DNA from: Lachnospiraceae bacterium | Lineage (GTDB): Bacteria > Bacillota > Clostridia > Lachnospirales > Lachnospiraceae | Length of the DNA stretch: 64,000 bases | Reading direction: 5' to 3' | NCBI GenBank assembly: GCA_021770755.1 | Contig: JAETQI010000008.1 | Span: 46,566-110,565 of the forward strand | Shown here: positions 1 to 8,216 of the stretch, one piece after another | How the letters are laid out: each line of letters begins with the position of its first letter | How positions within the stretch are numbered: position 1 is the stretch's first letter | The notes under the pieces: generated by a model | Told to the model about the DNA's origin: nothing | Seen by the model: the letters and a program-made list of their open reading frames with translations, nothing else | Database searches by the model: none | Translations under genes and position numbers: made by a program

Positions 1-123
1 AGTCCTTCCGGGACACCGCAGGGACGCATGTTCCTCTGGCTGCCAGGGGTGCTCGCGCTCTCAGGAGTGCTGGGCGGACTGCTCATAAGGCGGCTTCGGG
101 CGAAGCGTCCGTCAGGACAGTGA
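1..123 (+). CDS. 3' end of a membrane protein (partial)
   Basis: An open frame enters from the left edge and stops at the TGA at 121-123. The 40 visible residues contain one hydrophobic stretch (about residues 10-30, rich in Leu, Gly, Val) followed by a basic tail (RRLRAKRPSGQ), as in a C-terminal membrane anchor with its end in the cytoplasm. No LPXTG-like sorting motif is visible before the hydrophobic stretch. The family cannot be told from this fragment. Confidence 0.6.
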   Translation, partial: SPSGTPQGRMFLWLPGVLALSGVLGGLLIRRLRAKRPSGQ

Positions 124-142
124 AATTTGTGCGCATGTTCAA

Positions 143-171
143 TTGAAGAAAATGCTATTTCGTGCTATACT
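143..171 (+). promoter_or_regulatory. Sigma-A promoter of the SGNH hydrolase gene
   Basis: TTGAAG (143-148), 17-nt spacer, TATACT (166-171), with a TGn extended -10. It lies about 85 bp before the start codon at 256 and immediately before the palindrome at 181-201. Confidence 0.6.
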
Positions 172-180
172 AAATTCGTG

Positions 181-201
181 TGTGTCAGACTGACTGACAC
201 A
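181..201. promoter_or_regulatory. Palindromic operator candidate
   Basis: Perfect 8-bp inverted repeat TGTGTCAG / CTGACACA around a 5-bp centre, beginning 9 bp after the -10 box. Its position over the expected transcription start suggests a repressor site; the cognate regulator is not identifiable here. It could also form a small 5' hairpin in the mRNA. Confidence 0.45.
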
Positions 202-255
202 TGACAAAAAAGATCGTGCGGACGGTGCACGACGGATATTTTCTGGGAAAAGAGC

Positions 256-1431
256 ATGGGATCAATGATGAAGAAATATGTTACAACATGGGGGAATGCG
301 GTGTCGGTCGCGGACAGGAGGCCGGAGAACTACGCGAAGGATCTGACACTGCGGTACCCGGTACGCCCGATGTTTGACGGCGATAAATTAAAGATCACAC
401 TGGACAATTTCTGCGGAACGGAGCCTGTGACGATCAGCCATATCTATGTGGCGGACAGTGCGGATTCGGGGCGCGGGATCGTCTGTGAGACGAACACGCC
501 TGTCACTTTTGACAATGGCAGCAGGAGCGTGACCATACCGGCAGGGGAGGCTGTGATCAGCGACGAGATCCGCTTTCCGGTCAGACGCGGAAAGGATATC
601 AGCGTCAGCCTGTATCTGGGCGATTTCACGCAGATGCGATCCGCGGTGCTGATCACGGGACCGCTGTCAAAGGGATATTATGCAGTGGGCGACTATGCAC
701 ACAGCGGCATGCTTCCGCTGGATCTGACGCGGAACACAAACTGGTTTTATTTTTTGAGTAATGTGGAGATAGAGACAAAGGACATGGACCGGGCAGTCAT
801 CTGCTACGGTGACAGCATCACCTCGCAGGCGTGGCCGGACTATCTCACGCTGCGGTTATTTCAGGAGAATATTGAGCATACTGCTATTGTGAGGCGGGCG
901 GCAAGCGGCACAAGGATCCTTCGGCAGTATGACAACATCACGTATGACTCTTACGGGTTGAAAGGCTCGATCCGCTTTCCGAGGGAGGCAAGGGTGAGCG
1001 GTGCCGACACGGTCATCATCCAGCACGGGATCAACGACATCATCCACCCGGTGGGTGTGGAGGTAAACCCGTTCCGGCCATGGAGCGATCTGCCGACGGC
1101 GGACGATCTGATACAGGGGCTGCGGCAGTATGTCCGTCAGGCGAGGGAGTACGGGCTTCGCGTCTATATCGGGACACTGCTTCCGATCTATGGATGGCGC
1201 ACCTATGAGCCGTTTCGGGATGAGCTTCGCTGCGCGGTCAATGAGTGGATCCGCCAGACAACGGAAATCGATGGATGCATCGACTTTGACAAAGCGCTGT
1301 GCGACAGCGTCAATCCGGCGGCTTTTGCGCAGGGCTATGACAGCGGCGACCATCTGCATCCGTCGGACAAGGCATATGAGCGGATGGCGGCGGAAATACC
1401 TGAAATATTGTTGAGATACAAGGAGAACTAA
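256..1431 (+). CDS. SGNH/GDSL-family hydrolase (esterase)
   Basis: The C-terminal half carries the SGNH hydrolase blocks: GDSIT at residues 185-189 (nucleophile Ser187), GIND at 258-261 (oxyanion Gly and Asn), and DHLHP at 365-369 supplying Asp365 and His368. The first ~170 residues resemble the beta-rich N-terminal domain often fused to carbohydrate esterases. No signal peptide is visible, so the enzyme is probably cytoplasmic; the substrate is likely an acylated sugar or small ester, but this is inference. ATG 256 opens the frame; ATGs at 265 and 268 are alternative starts. The next gene follows 2 bp after the stop, so the two are cotranscribed. Confidence 0.8.
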   Translation: MGSMMKKYVTTWGNAVSVADRRPENYAKDLTLRYPVRPMFDGDKLKITLDNFCGTEPVTISHIYVADSADSGRGIVCETNTPVTFDNGSRSVTIPAGEAVISDEIRFPVRRGKDISVSLYLGDFTQMRSAVLITGPLSKGYYAVGDYAHSGMLPLDLTRNTNWFYFLSNVEIETKDMDRAVICYGDSITSQAWPDYLTLRLFQENIEHTAIVRRAASGTRILRQYDNITYDSYGLKGSIRFPREARVSGADTVIIQHGINDIIHPVGVEVNPFRPWSDLPTADDLIQGLRQYVRQAREYGLRVYIGTLLPIYGWRTYEPFRDELRCAVNEWIRQTTEIDGCIDFDKALCDSVNPAAFAQGYDSGDHLHPSDKAYERMAAEIPEILLRYKEN

Positions 1432-1433
1432 AT

Positions 1434-2027
1434 ATGCCCACATTACTTTTTATCAACGCGTGCGTGCGCGGTAAGGATTCAAGGACGCTTGCCCTTGCAG
1501 AGCACCTTCTTGCGTGCATCAGGGAAGCGAACAGCAGGGACATGGCATTTCATATAGAAGAGATCAGACTTTCCACTGAAAATCTGCTCCCGCTCAATTA
1601 TGAGAGACTACAGCGCCGGGACGAGCTGCTGGAGGCACGCCAGTTCCACGACACGATGTTTGACTATGCCAATGCTGTCGCGCAGGCGGATATGCTGGTG
1701 ATCGCGGCGCCTTACTGGGATATGTCGTTTCCGTCCTCCTTAAAGATCTTTTTTGAGGCTGCAAGCGTGGAGGGGATCACGTTTACATACGCTGAGGACG
1801 GTACACCTGTGGGGCTTTGTGCGGCGGGGGATATGTACTATGTCACGACGAGCGGCGGCTATATCGGCGACTGCAATTTTGGTTTTGAGTACGCAAATGC
1901 GCTTTGCAGGCTCTATGGGGTGCAGAGCTCGCACTTTGTCAGCGCACAGGGACTGGACCTTGACGGAGCCGATGTGCAGGCGATCATGGAGGCGGCCTGC
2001 AACGGGGAGATATTGAATTTTTCGTGA
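1434..2027 (+). CDS. Flavodoxin-fold NAD(P)H-dependent FMN oxidoreductase (azoreductase-like)
   Basis: The protein matches the AzoR/NQO-type flavodoxin-like fold: an N-terminal strand and loop (LLFINACVRGKDSRT) that binds FMN phosphate, and a central APYWDMSFPSSLKIFFE block equivalent to the APMYN-type FMN loop of azoreductases. The GG in TTSGGY near residue 140 is also typical. At 197 residues it has the usual length. It would reduce quinones, azo or nitro compounds with NAD(P)H in the cytoplasm. It is coupled to the SGNH hydrolase (2-bp gap), and its stop overlaps a GTG start candidate of the next gene. Confidence 0.8.
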   Translation: MPTLLFINACVRGKDSRTLALAEHLLACIREANSRDMAFHIEEIRLSTENLLPLNYERLQRRDELLEARQFHDTMFDYANAVAQADMLVIAAPYWDMSFPSSLKIFFEAASVEGITFTYAEDGTPVGLCAAGDMYYVTTSGGYIGDCNFGFEYANALCRLYGVQSSHFVSAQGLDLDGADVQAIMEAACNGEILNFS

Positions 2028-3385
2028 GTTTTTGCGATGGCGGGGGTGTGTCATTGGAAACAGAAGCAAAAAACAGGGAAGACGACAAGAAGCGATTGGC
2101 GCAGAAGATATGGAGCCTGTCACGCGACAGACTGCTCATGAATCTGCGCTTTCTGGACGTGGCGCTATCAAGCCTGGGATTTGAGGCAAGACCGGGAACG
2201 GACAGTGTCTGCTGCGACGCGGGCGCGCCAAAGGGCGCTGTCATCTATTATGATCCTGCGGTTGTCATCCGCCTTTACAGAAAGGATCCTGCCAATGTGA
2301 CGAGACTGTATCTGCACATGCTGCTGCACTGTATATTCAGCCACTCGTACAAGTATGACAGGGTAGAGCAGGAGCTGTGGGACGTCGCGGTGGACATGGC
2401 TGTGGAGAATGTGGCGCTGAGCCTGCAGATGCCGGGGCTTAGGACGGATCGGGATGCGGAGCGCGGCGCGGTGCTTGCGCAGTGGAAGGAGCGTGCGGGA
2501 TCACTGACTGCGGAGCGGATCTACAGGATGCTTCGGGAGGACAGGCTGGGCGTCAGCGAACGATTGGAGCTTGGCAGTCTGTTTGGGCGCGATGTGCACG
2601 AGGGCTGGGAGCCTGCGGAGACATTAGAGATCACTGCGGCGCAGTGGAAGAAGATCAGCGAGCGGATCAAGGCGGAGCTGAAATCTTTTTCCGAGGATAA
2701 GTCCGACGACAAGAGTATCCTGCAGAATCTTGAGGAGGCGACCAGGGAACATTACGATTACGGTGATTTTCTCAGGAAGTTCAGCGTGTCGGGTGAGGAC
2801 ATACAGATCAACGACGACGAATTTGACTACGTATATTATACGTATGGACTGTCCCTGTACGGCAATCTTCCGCTGGTGGAGCCGCTTGAGTACAAGGATG
2901 TCAACAAGATCAAGGAGTTTGTGGTGGCGATCGACACGTCCGGCTCCTGCCGGGGGGAGATCGTTCAGGCTTTTCTGAATAAGACTTACAGCATACTTAA
3001 AAGCAGTGAGAATTTTTTCCGCAAAGTTAATATCCATATCATCCAGTGTGACTCTGAGGTGCGCCGTGATACAAAGATAACAAACGACGAGGAATTTGAG
3101 GCATTTATGCGGGAAGGACAGCTCGAGGGCTTTGGATCCACGGATTTCAGACCAGTGTTTGCTTATGTGGACCGGGCGATCGAGAATGGGGAGTTTGAGA
3201 ATCTCAAGGGACTGATCTACTTTACGGACGGTTATGGCGTATTCCCGGAACACAAGCCGGCATATCATTACGACACCGCATTTGTGTTTCTGGAGGATGA
3301 CTTTGAGAAGCCGGCGACACCGCCGTGGGCGATCAGGCTGGTGCTGCCCGCTGAGGATATTGAAGAGGGAGGTACGATTTCGTGA
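2024..3385 (+). CDS. VWA domain protein with putative-metallopeptidase domain (DUF2201-like)
   Basis: The N-terminal part resembles the DUF2201 metallopeptidase-like domain, but the expected HExxH motif reads HMLLH (residues 98-102), so the catalytic Glu is absent. The C-terminal part is a von Willebrand A domain: the MIDAS motif DTSGS at 304-308, followed later by a GSTDF threonine loop and a TDGYG aspartate loop. Such proteins pair with MoxR ATPases as chaperone-like assembly or maturation modules, and the MoxR gene follows with a 4-bp overlap. The start is uncertain: GTG 2024 overlaps the upstream stop, while GTG 2048 or TTG 2054 lie just after a G-rich Shine-Dalgarno-like stretch and would remove 8-10 residues. 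Confidence 0.75.
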   Translation: MSFCDGGGVSLETEAKNREDDKKRLAQKIWSLSRDRLLMNLRFLDVALSSLGFEARPGTDSVCCDAGAPKGAVIYYDPAVVIRLYRKDPANVTRLYLHMLLHCIFSHSYKYDRVEQELWDVAVDMAVENVALSLQMPGLRTDRDAERGAVLAQWKERAGSLTAERIYRMLREDRLGVSERLELGSLFGRDVHEGWEPAETLEITAAQWKKISERIKAELKSFSEDKSDDKSILQNLEEATREHYDYGDFLRKFSVSGEDIQINDDEFDYVYYTYGLSLYGNLPLVEPLEYKDVNKIKEFVVAIDTSGSCRGEIVQAFLNKTYSILKSSENFFRKVNIHIIQCDSEVRRDTKITNDEEFEAFMREGQLEGFGSTDFRPVFAYVDRAIENGEFENLKGLIYFTDGYGVFPEHKPAYHYDTAFVFLEDDFEKPATPPWAIRLVLPAEDIEEGGTIS

Positions 3386-4893
3386 ATATCAAGCAGGCAA
3401 AAGAGCATATCAAGAATTCTGTAAAACTGTATTTGAAGAAGGACGAGTATGGGGAGTACCGCATCCCGGTGGTGCGGCAGAGACCGATCTTCATGCTGGG
3501 ATCTCCGGGGATCGGCAAGACGGCGATTATGGAGCAGATCGCGCAGGAGCTTGGTATCGCGCTGGTGAGCTACTCCATGACGCACCACACCAGGCAGTCC
3601 GCGCTGGGACTCCCTTTTATCACGCGCAGGAATTATAAAGGTCTGGAGTTTGACATTTCCGAGTACACCATGAGTGAGATCATCGCGTCGGTCTACGAGG
3701 TGATGGAGCAGTCCGGGATCGAGGAAGGCATCCTGTTTCTTGACGAGATCAACTGTGTGTCGGAGACGCTCGCGCCCTCCATGCTGCAGTTCCTGCAATA
3801 CAAGGTATTTGGCCGTCATAAGGTTCCGGACGGCTGGGTGATCGTCACAGCCGGAAACCCGCCGGAGTACAACAAGTCGGTCCGCGAGTTTGACGTGGTG
3901 ACGATGGACAGGATGAAGCTGGTCGAGGTGGAGGCGGATTATGCGACATGGAAGGAGTATGCCCTGCGGCAAGGGATACACAATGCCGTGACAACGTATC
4001 TCGATATGAAAAAGAACGATTTCTACCGCGTGGAGACGAATGTCGGAGGCAAGTCCTACGTCACGGCAAGGGGTTGGGAGGACTTGTCGGCGATGATGCT
4101 TCTGTGCGAGGAGGAGGGGCTTTGCGTGGATGAGACCCTAGTCGCACAGTATCTCCATAATGAGAAGATCGTGAAAGAATTCACGGCGTATTATGAGTTG
4201 TACAACAAGTACAAAAAGGACTATAAGGTCGAGGAGATCCTCGCGGGAACAAATTCCGCACAGGTCGTGGAGCGGGCGCGGATCGCGAAGTTTGACGAGC
4301 GCCTGTCGCTGCTTGGGATGCTGCTTGACAAGCTCGAGAGCGAGATGAAGGAGAATCTCGAGCGGTCCGATTATCTCACGGATCTGATGAAGCTTCTGAA
4401 AGTCATACGGACCCTGTGCGAAAAGGACGCGCAAAAAGGCGTGCAGGCGCAGATCGCAAATCAGATCACAAATAGAGAAAAGCTTCTTGCCTCCATGGCA
4501 AACGCGGGAACACTCTCAAATGAAGAGAAGCACAGGCACAGGGCAGTTATCCGGTTTCTGGAGACGGCGGAGAGGAAATTACGGCTCGGGAAACCCGACG
4601 AGGCGGCGGCATTTGCCATGATCAAGGCGGATTTTGATGCGGAGGTTGCCGGCATGAAGGAAGAGAACGGCAGGATACAGACAAGGCTGCACAACCTCTT
4701 TGCGTTCAGCGAGGTGGCGTTCATGGATGGAAACGAAGTGCTCGTGCTCGTCACAGAGCTCACTGTGAATGCGTACAGCGCGCGCTTTATCGGGCTGTAC
4801 GGAAGCGCGGATTACCAGAGACACAACGAGGATCTGATGCTGCATGAGCGGCAGGACGATATCATGAGGGAGATCGAGGCGTTAGAATTATGA
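3382..4893 (+). CDS. MoxR-type AAA+ ATPase
   Basis: An AAA+ module lies at residues ~30-280, with Walker A GSPGIGKT (40-47) and Walker B ILFLDEIN (117-124); the sensor-1 region reads VIVTAGNPPEYN. The C-terminal ~200 residues are helical and charged. MoxR ATPases act with VWA partners to remodel or activate target proteins. The partner here is surely the upstream VWA protein, since the GTG start overlaps its stop (GTGA). The next gene is also overlapped (ATGA at 4890), making a tightly coupled three-gene unit. The substrate is unknown. Confidence 0.85.
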   Translation: MNIKQAKEHIKNSVKLYLKKDEYGEYRIPVVRQRPIFMLGSPGIGKTAIMEQIAQELGIALVSYSMTHHTRQSALGLPFITRRNYKGLEFDISEYTMSEIIASVYEVMEQSGIEEGILFLDEINCVSETLAPSMLQFLQYKVFGRHKVPDGWVIVTAGNPPEYNKSVREFDVVTMDRMKLVEVEADYATWKEYALRQGIHNAVTTYLDMKKNDFYRVETNVGGKSYVTARGWEDLSAMMLLCEEEGLCVDETLVAQYLHNEKIVKEFTAYYELYNKYKKDYKVEEILAGTNSAQVVERARIAKFDERLSLLGMLLDKLESEMKENLERSDYLTDLMKLLKVIRTLCEKDAQKGVQAQIANQITNREKLLASMANAGTLSNEEKHRHRAVIRFLETAERKLRLGKPDEAAAFAMIKADFDAEVAGMKEENGRIQTRLHNLFAFSEVAFMDGNEVLVLVTELTVNAYSARFIGLYGSADYQRHNEDLMLHERQDDIMREIEALEL

Positions 4894-5822
4894 GTGTGGA
4901 AGAGAAAGTGATGGAAATCGGCGGCGGAGGGCAGCTCGCGTACATGTCCTGCAAGGACGGCATCACAGTCAGGCGCTACCGCGGCATCGCGGACAGGGTG
5001 TACATTCCGTCAGAGATCGAGGAAAGTCCGGTCACGGCGATCGAGCGGAAGGCGTTCCTAAGCTGCAAGACGCTTCATTATGTGGCAGTGCCCGACACTG
5101 TCGGGGAGATCGGCGACTGGGCTTTTGCCCATATGGAGCAGCTTCACTCCGTCTCCATTCCGCGCAAGCCGATGCGCTGGGGAAAGGAGCTTTTTCTGGG
5201 CTGCGGGCAGCTAAAGGAGATCGTTCTGTGCAGTTCACAGGCGGAGTGGGCGGAATACGCGCCGCTGGGGCTTTATGAGATGCTCGCGGCGGCAGTCACG
5301 GTGTTTCGCGATTATTTTTTGCTCGACCCGCTGGATTTTGCAGGCGATGCCTGGATGAAGCGCTGGGATGAGAAACTGCTGGCGCTCGTGGCGCTCGATG
5401 ACCTCGATGGTTTTGAGGAGTTGTGGACGTGCGGCGAGGAGGATTATGAGGGGAAGGACTATGATATCAGATCCTACCCTGTGGAAAAGCGCAAGATGAA
5501 GCTTCGGATCGTGTATTTTAGGCTGATGCATCCGTATAAGATCTCGGATGCGACGCGGGAACTGCTCCGGGAATATCTGCGGCGCCACACCAAGGGAACG
5601 GACGCGCCGCAGGCATGGGAGCTCATCATGGAAGAGCATATGGACGAGCTGGAATATTATCAGGTGTTTGCGGATTCTGGCTGTATCACGGAAGACAATT
5701 TTGACAGCCTGCTGGCGGATGCGGGGGCGTGCGGTGCCGAGATCAAGGCGTATCTGCTCCGCTACAGGGAGGAGCACTTTGCGGCAAAGGATGCATTTGC
5801 CGCGTTCGAACTGGATTGGTAA
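4890..5822 (+). CDS. BspA-type leucine-rich-repeat protein
   Basis: Residues ~30-115 contain three to four LRR_5 (BspA/TpLRR-like) repeats, with phrases such as VTAIERKAFLSCKTLHYVAVPDTV. Unlike most BspA proteins there is no signal peptide and the rest (residues ~120-310) is a soluble, acidic helical region of unknown family. Because its start overlaps the MoxR stop, it probably acts in the same complex, perhaps as the substrate adaptor of the VWA-MoxR pair (inference). A strong bidirectional hairpin terminator follows. Confidence 0.65.
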   Translation: MSVEEKVMEIGGGGQLAYMSCKDGITVRRYRGIADRVYIPSEIEESPVTAIERKAFLSCKTLHYVAVPDTVGEIGDWAFAHMEQLHSVSIPRKPMRWGKELFLGCGQLKEIVLCSSQAEWAEYAPLGLYEMLAAAVTVFRDYFLLDPLDFAGDAWMKRWDEKLLALVALDDLDGFEELWTCGEEDYEGKDYDIRSYPVEKRKMKLRIVYFRLMHPYKISDATRELLREYLRRHTKGTDAPQAWELIMEEHMDELEYYQVFADSGCITEDNFDSLLADAGACGAEIKAYLLRYREEHFAAKDAFAAFELDW

Positions 5823-5823
5823 A

Positions 5824-5857
5824 GGCGCGTGCTGCGACCGCAGCATGCGCCTTGTCT
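5824..5857. terminator. Bidirectional terminator between convergent genes
   Basis: An 11-bp stem (GGCGCGTGCTG paired with CAGCATGCGCC, one G-T pair) at 5824-5851 followed by a T-rich stretch. It lies between the LRR gene (+) and the trigger-factor-like gene (-). Confidence 0.7.
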
Positions 5858-5867
5858 TCTGATCTGA

Positions 5868-7121
5868 TCATTTATATCGTTCCATGAGATAGTCTGTGAC
5901 CGCTTCCTGGATCTCTGCCTGTGCCATGTAGCCTTCGCCATAGTTTTCCTTCATGTTTGTCACGTACTCCTCGCCGCTTTGCGCTGTCATGTCAGCGAAC
6001 ACCGCGTCCATATCGATGGTAAGGCCGGCGTCCTCAAAGATCGCCTGGTACACCATCGCTGTCTTTGCCATCTCCTTCGTGCGCTCCCGCAGATCCTTTT
6101 CGTAGGACAGCTCGTCGGTGATGTCCTCGCCCATCATATCCCAGACATTTTCGTATGCCGCCATTCCCATGGAAGAATACATCTGGTTGTAGTATGCCAG
6201 CATGGACTCGTCATTGTACTTTGTGACTGCCCGAAGTTTCTTGAGATAGTCCGACGGATAGGATCTGACAGTCGAGTTCTCCACGATATAGTCTGCCAGA
6301 TATTCTTCTAAGTGCTGCTCATAATAGCGGTTCTCGATAAAAGCGCGGTACTCCTCCGCGGTGGACATGCCCTCCTCCGAGAAGTTCTTCGCGACAAACT
6401 CGTCCGTGAACTCCGGTGTGACGGTGATGCTGTTGACGGTGACGGCAAAGCTTGCGTCCTTTCCGGCAACCGTGTCATCGTCGCGGTATCCCTCGGGGAA
6501 TGTCACTTCGACAGTGAGGCTTTCGCCAGGCTTGTGACCGATTAGCTGTTGCTCAAAGTCATCGATGAAAGAGCCCGAACCGATCGTCAGGTCATATCCT
6601 GCGCCATTGCTGTTTCCGCCCTCGAATTCAACGCCGTCGATCGTGCCGACATAATCAATGTTGACCGTATCGCCGTCCTTGATCTCGAGCGTCTCGTCCG
6701 TGCTCGCCTCGCGGTGGGACAGCAGTGCGGAATTGATGTCGCCTTCCACTTCCTCCGCGGTCGCGGCAACCTTTTCCGCGGGAACGGTGATATTTGCATA
6801 GTCGGCTAATGTGAGCATGTCTTTCACATTGACACCCTCGATCTTCCCGTCTGCGGTCAGCCCCGCGCTGGGATCCGTGATCGGCGTCGTGCGCATCGAT
6901 GCCAGATACACATTTTTACCGATCGCGGCAGCGATCAGGGCGACAACCGCGGCGGCGGCAACGCCGCCGATGAGTGCTGCGGTGCGCTTCTGGCGTTTCC
7001 CCCTGGCAACTTCCTTTTTGCGCTGTTCGCGCTTAGCCTTGCTCTTGCTAATGTTCGAGGTTTCGTTTTTATCTTTGCTCACATGCTCTTTATTTGCAAT
7101 TTCCTTATCTTTTCCAGCCAT
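5868..7121 (-). CDS. Membrane-anchored trigger-factor-like FKBP-type peptidyl-prolyl isomerase
   Basis: The layout is a basic cytoplasmic N-terminus (residues 1-46), one membrane segment (~48-69, rich in Ala, Val, Ile), then an FKBP domain (~147-235: IKDGDTVNIDYVGTIDGVEF ... GHKPGE ... VTFPEGY) and a helical trigger-factor C-terminal domain (~238-417). This is the domain order of trigger factor, but with a membrane anchor in place of the ribosome-binding domain. It probably acts as an extracytoplasmic chaperone and prolyl isomerase for secreted proteins, analogous in role to PrsA. The ATG is preceded by an AAAGGAT ribosome site. Transcription is divergent from the next gene. Confidence 0.8.
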   Translation of the reverse strand: MAGKDKEIANKEHVSKDKNETSNISKSKAKREQRKKEVARGKRQKRTAALIGGVAAAAVVALIAAAIGKNVYLASMRTTPITDPSAGLTADGKIEGVNVKDMLTLADYANITVPAEKVAATAEEVEGDINSALLSHREASTDETLEIKDGDTVNIDYVGTIDGVEFEGGNSNGAGYDLTIGSGSFIDDFEQQLIGHKPGESLTVEVTFPEGYRDDDTVAGKDASFAVTVNSITVTPEFTDEFVAKNFSEEGMSTAEEYRAFIENRYYEQHLEEYLADYIVENSTVRSYPSDYLKKLRAVTKYNDESMLAYYNQMYSSMGMAAYENVWDMMGEDITDELSYEKDLRERTKEMAKTAMVYQAIFEDAGLTIDMDAVFADMTAQSGEEYVTNMKENYGEGYMAQAEIQEAVTDYLMERYK

Positions 7122-7222
7122 TTTGTAGACCTATCCTTTCCAAATAATAAGTATTAATAAGGCTCTGAATGTCAAACCTCATATTAATTTAACACAAAAC
7201 TTTAAAAAAAGAAAGACTTTCA

Positions 7223-7234
7223 TGTGAATTCACA
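7223..7234. promoter_or_regulatory. 12-bp palindrome in divergent promoter region
   Basis: Perfect palindrome TGTGAATTCACA between the divergently transcribed isomerase gene and the 7360 gene. It may be an operator; its sequence does not match a site I can name with confidence. Confidence 0.3.
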
Positions 7235-7294
7235 CAAATCACACAATCTCGCTTTCCGACAAAACGCTAACTCCGGCGGACTTTTCGTTTATCC

Positions 7295-7324
7295 TTGACA
7301 ATTCCCAAATAAACAGATTATACT
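7295..7324 (+). promoter_or_regulatory. Sigma-A promoter of the 7360 gene
   Basis: TTGACA at 7295-7300 and TATACT at 7319-7324, 18-nt spacing. A strong ribosome site (AGGAAGGAG, 7341-7349) follows. Confidence 0.65.
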
Positions 7325-7359
7325 GTTATATATAATCGAGAGGAAGGAGCAGTGTGTAC

Positions 7360-7785
7360 ATGAATGTAGAAGATATTCCAATACCGGCTATGGCAGCGAT
7401 CAGAGTCAGTAAAGAGGGAAAATCGGCACTTTTTGAGACGACGATCATTCAGACCACCGATAATAAATATATATATACCATGCCTGTCAGAGTGGATAAC
7501 AAGCTGGTAAATTTTGAGGCGAAGGGGTTGCTTAAGGAGATCAAGATCGAGTTTGCGCCGTTTGAGTTTTATGAGTGGAGGAATATATCCATTGTCCGCT
7601 TTGTCGAGGATGGCAAGAGCTATCTCAGGATCCGGACGACGACGCCCGGATTCAAAGCCATGGCATGGTCCGAGAAGCCGGTGACTTCAATGAAGAAGAA
7701 AAAGGAGAATCTGATCAGTGAGGAGGCGCTCGAGGTGATGAACGCGGCGCAGAACCGCAATCAGACAGAGGGTGAGCAGCCGTGA
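7360..7785 (+). CDS. Hypothetical protein, small beta-rich
   Basis: I do not recognise the family. The 141 residues appear soluble and beta-rich (for example DNKYIYTMPVRVDNKLVNFE and KSYLRIRTTTPGF), with a lysine-rich then acidic C-terminus. The pattern loosely recalls the N-terminal (YcgR-N/PilZN-like) domain that precedes PilZ domains, but no PilZ motif is present. ATG 7360 is 10 nt after a strong AGGAAGGAG; GTG 7354 in the same frame is also possible. The next gene's GTG overlaps the stop, so the two are coupled. Confidence 0.6.
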   Translation: MNVEDIPIPAMAAIRVSKEGKSALFETTIIQTTDNKYIYTMPVRVDNKLVNFEAKGLLKEIKIEFAPFEFYEWRNISIVRFVEDGKSYLRIRTTTPGFKAMAWSEKPVTSMKKKKENLISEEALEVMNAAQNRNQTEGEQP

Positions 7786-8177
7786 GAAGAACAGTGATGG
7801 CAGCAGTGGTGCTCAGTGTGCTGATGGCGGGCGGCATGGGTGGCTGCCAGGGGGATCTGTCCGCGCAGGATCCGGAGGCGTATGTGGACAGTGTCGTCAG
7901 CGATATCAAGGCACAGGCTGCGGAGGAGATAAAGAAGGCTTTCTCGCAGGAAGTCAGTGATTTCTTTCAGAGTGACGATCTGTCGAAGACACTGGGGATC
8001 AATGGCGAGGGTCAGGCGAAGATCGAGGAATCGATCCGGTCGTTCATCGACGATTACAGCACGGATGAGGAAAAGCTCAGCGAGGCGAAGGAGTCGCTGG
8101 AGTCGCTCCTGCAAAATGCGGAAGGACTCTCCGCGCAGGAGCTACAGGACAGGATAGAAGGGATCTTTGAGAAATAA
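7782..8177 (+). CDS. Putative secreted protein or lipoprotein
   Basis: The N-terminus has the form of a signal peptide: MRRT, a hydrophobic core (VMAAVVLSVLMAGGMGG), then Cys at residue 22. The residues before the Cys (MGGC) fit a lipobox poorly, so lipidation is uncertain. The mature part is helical and very acidic, rich in Glu, Asp and Ser, and ends SAQELQDRIEGIFEK. The family is unknown. The GTG start overlaps the upstream stop (GTGA). A perfect terminator hairpin follows 5 bp after the stop. Confidence 0.6.
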   Translation: MRRTVMAAVVLSVLMAGGMGGCQGDLSAQDPEAYVDSVVSDIKAQAAEEIKKAFSQEVSDFFQSDDLSKTLGINGEGQAKIEESIRSFIDDYSTDEEKLSEAKESLESLLQNAEGLSAQELQDRIEGIFEK

Positions 8178-8182
8178 AATGA

Positions 8183-8216
8183 AAATAACCCGTATGCTAC
8201 AGCATACGGGTTATTT
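8183..8216. terminator. Bidirectional terminator, perfect 15-bp stem
   Basis: Perfect 15-bp inverted repeat (8183-8197 and 8202-8216) around a TACA loop, with A/T-rich arms on both sides, so it works for either strand. It overlaps the last codons of the convergent HD-GYP gene, whose stop codon lies at 8197-8199. Confidence 0.85.
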
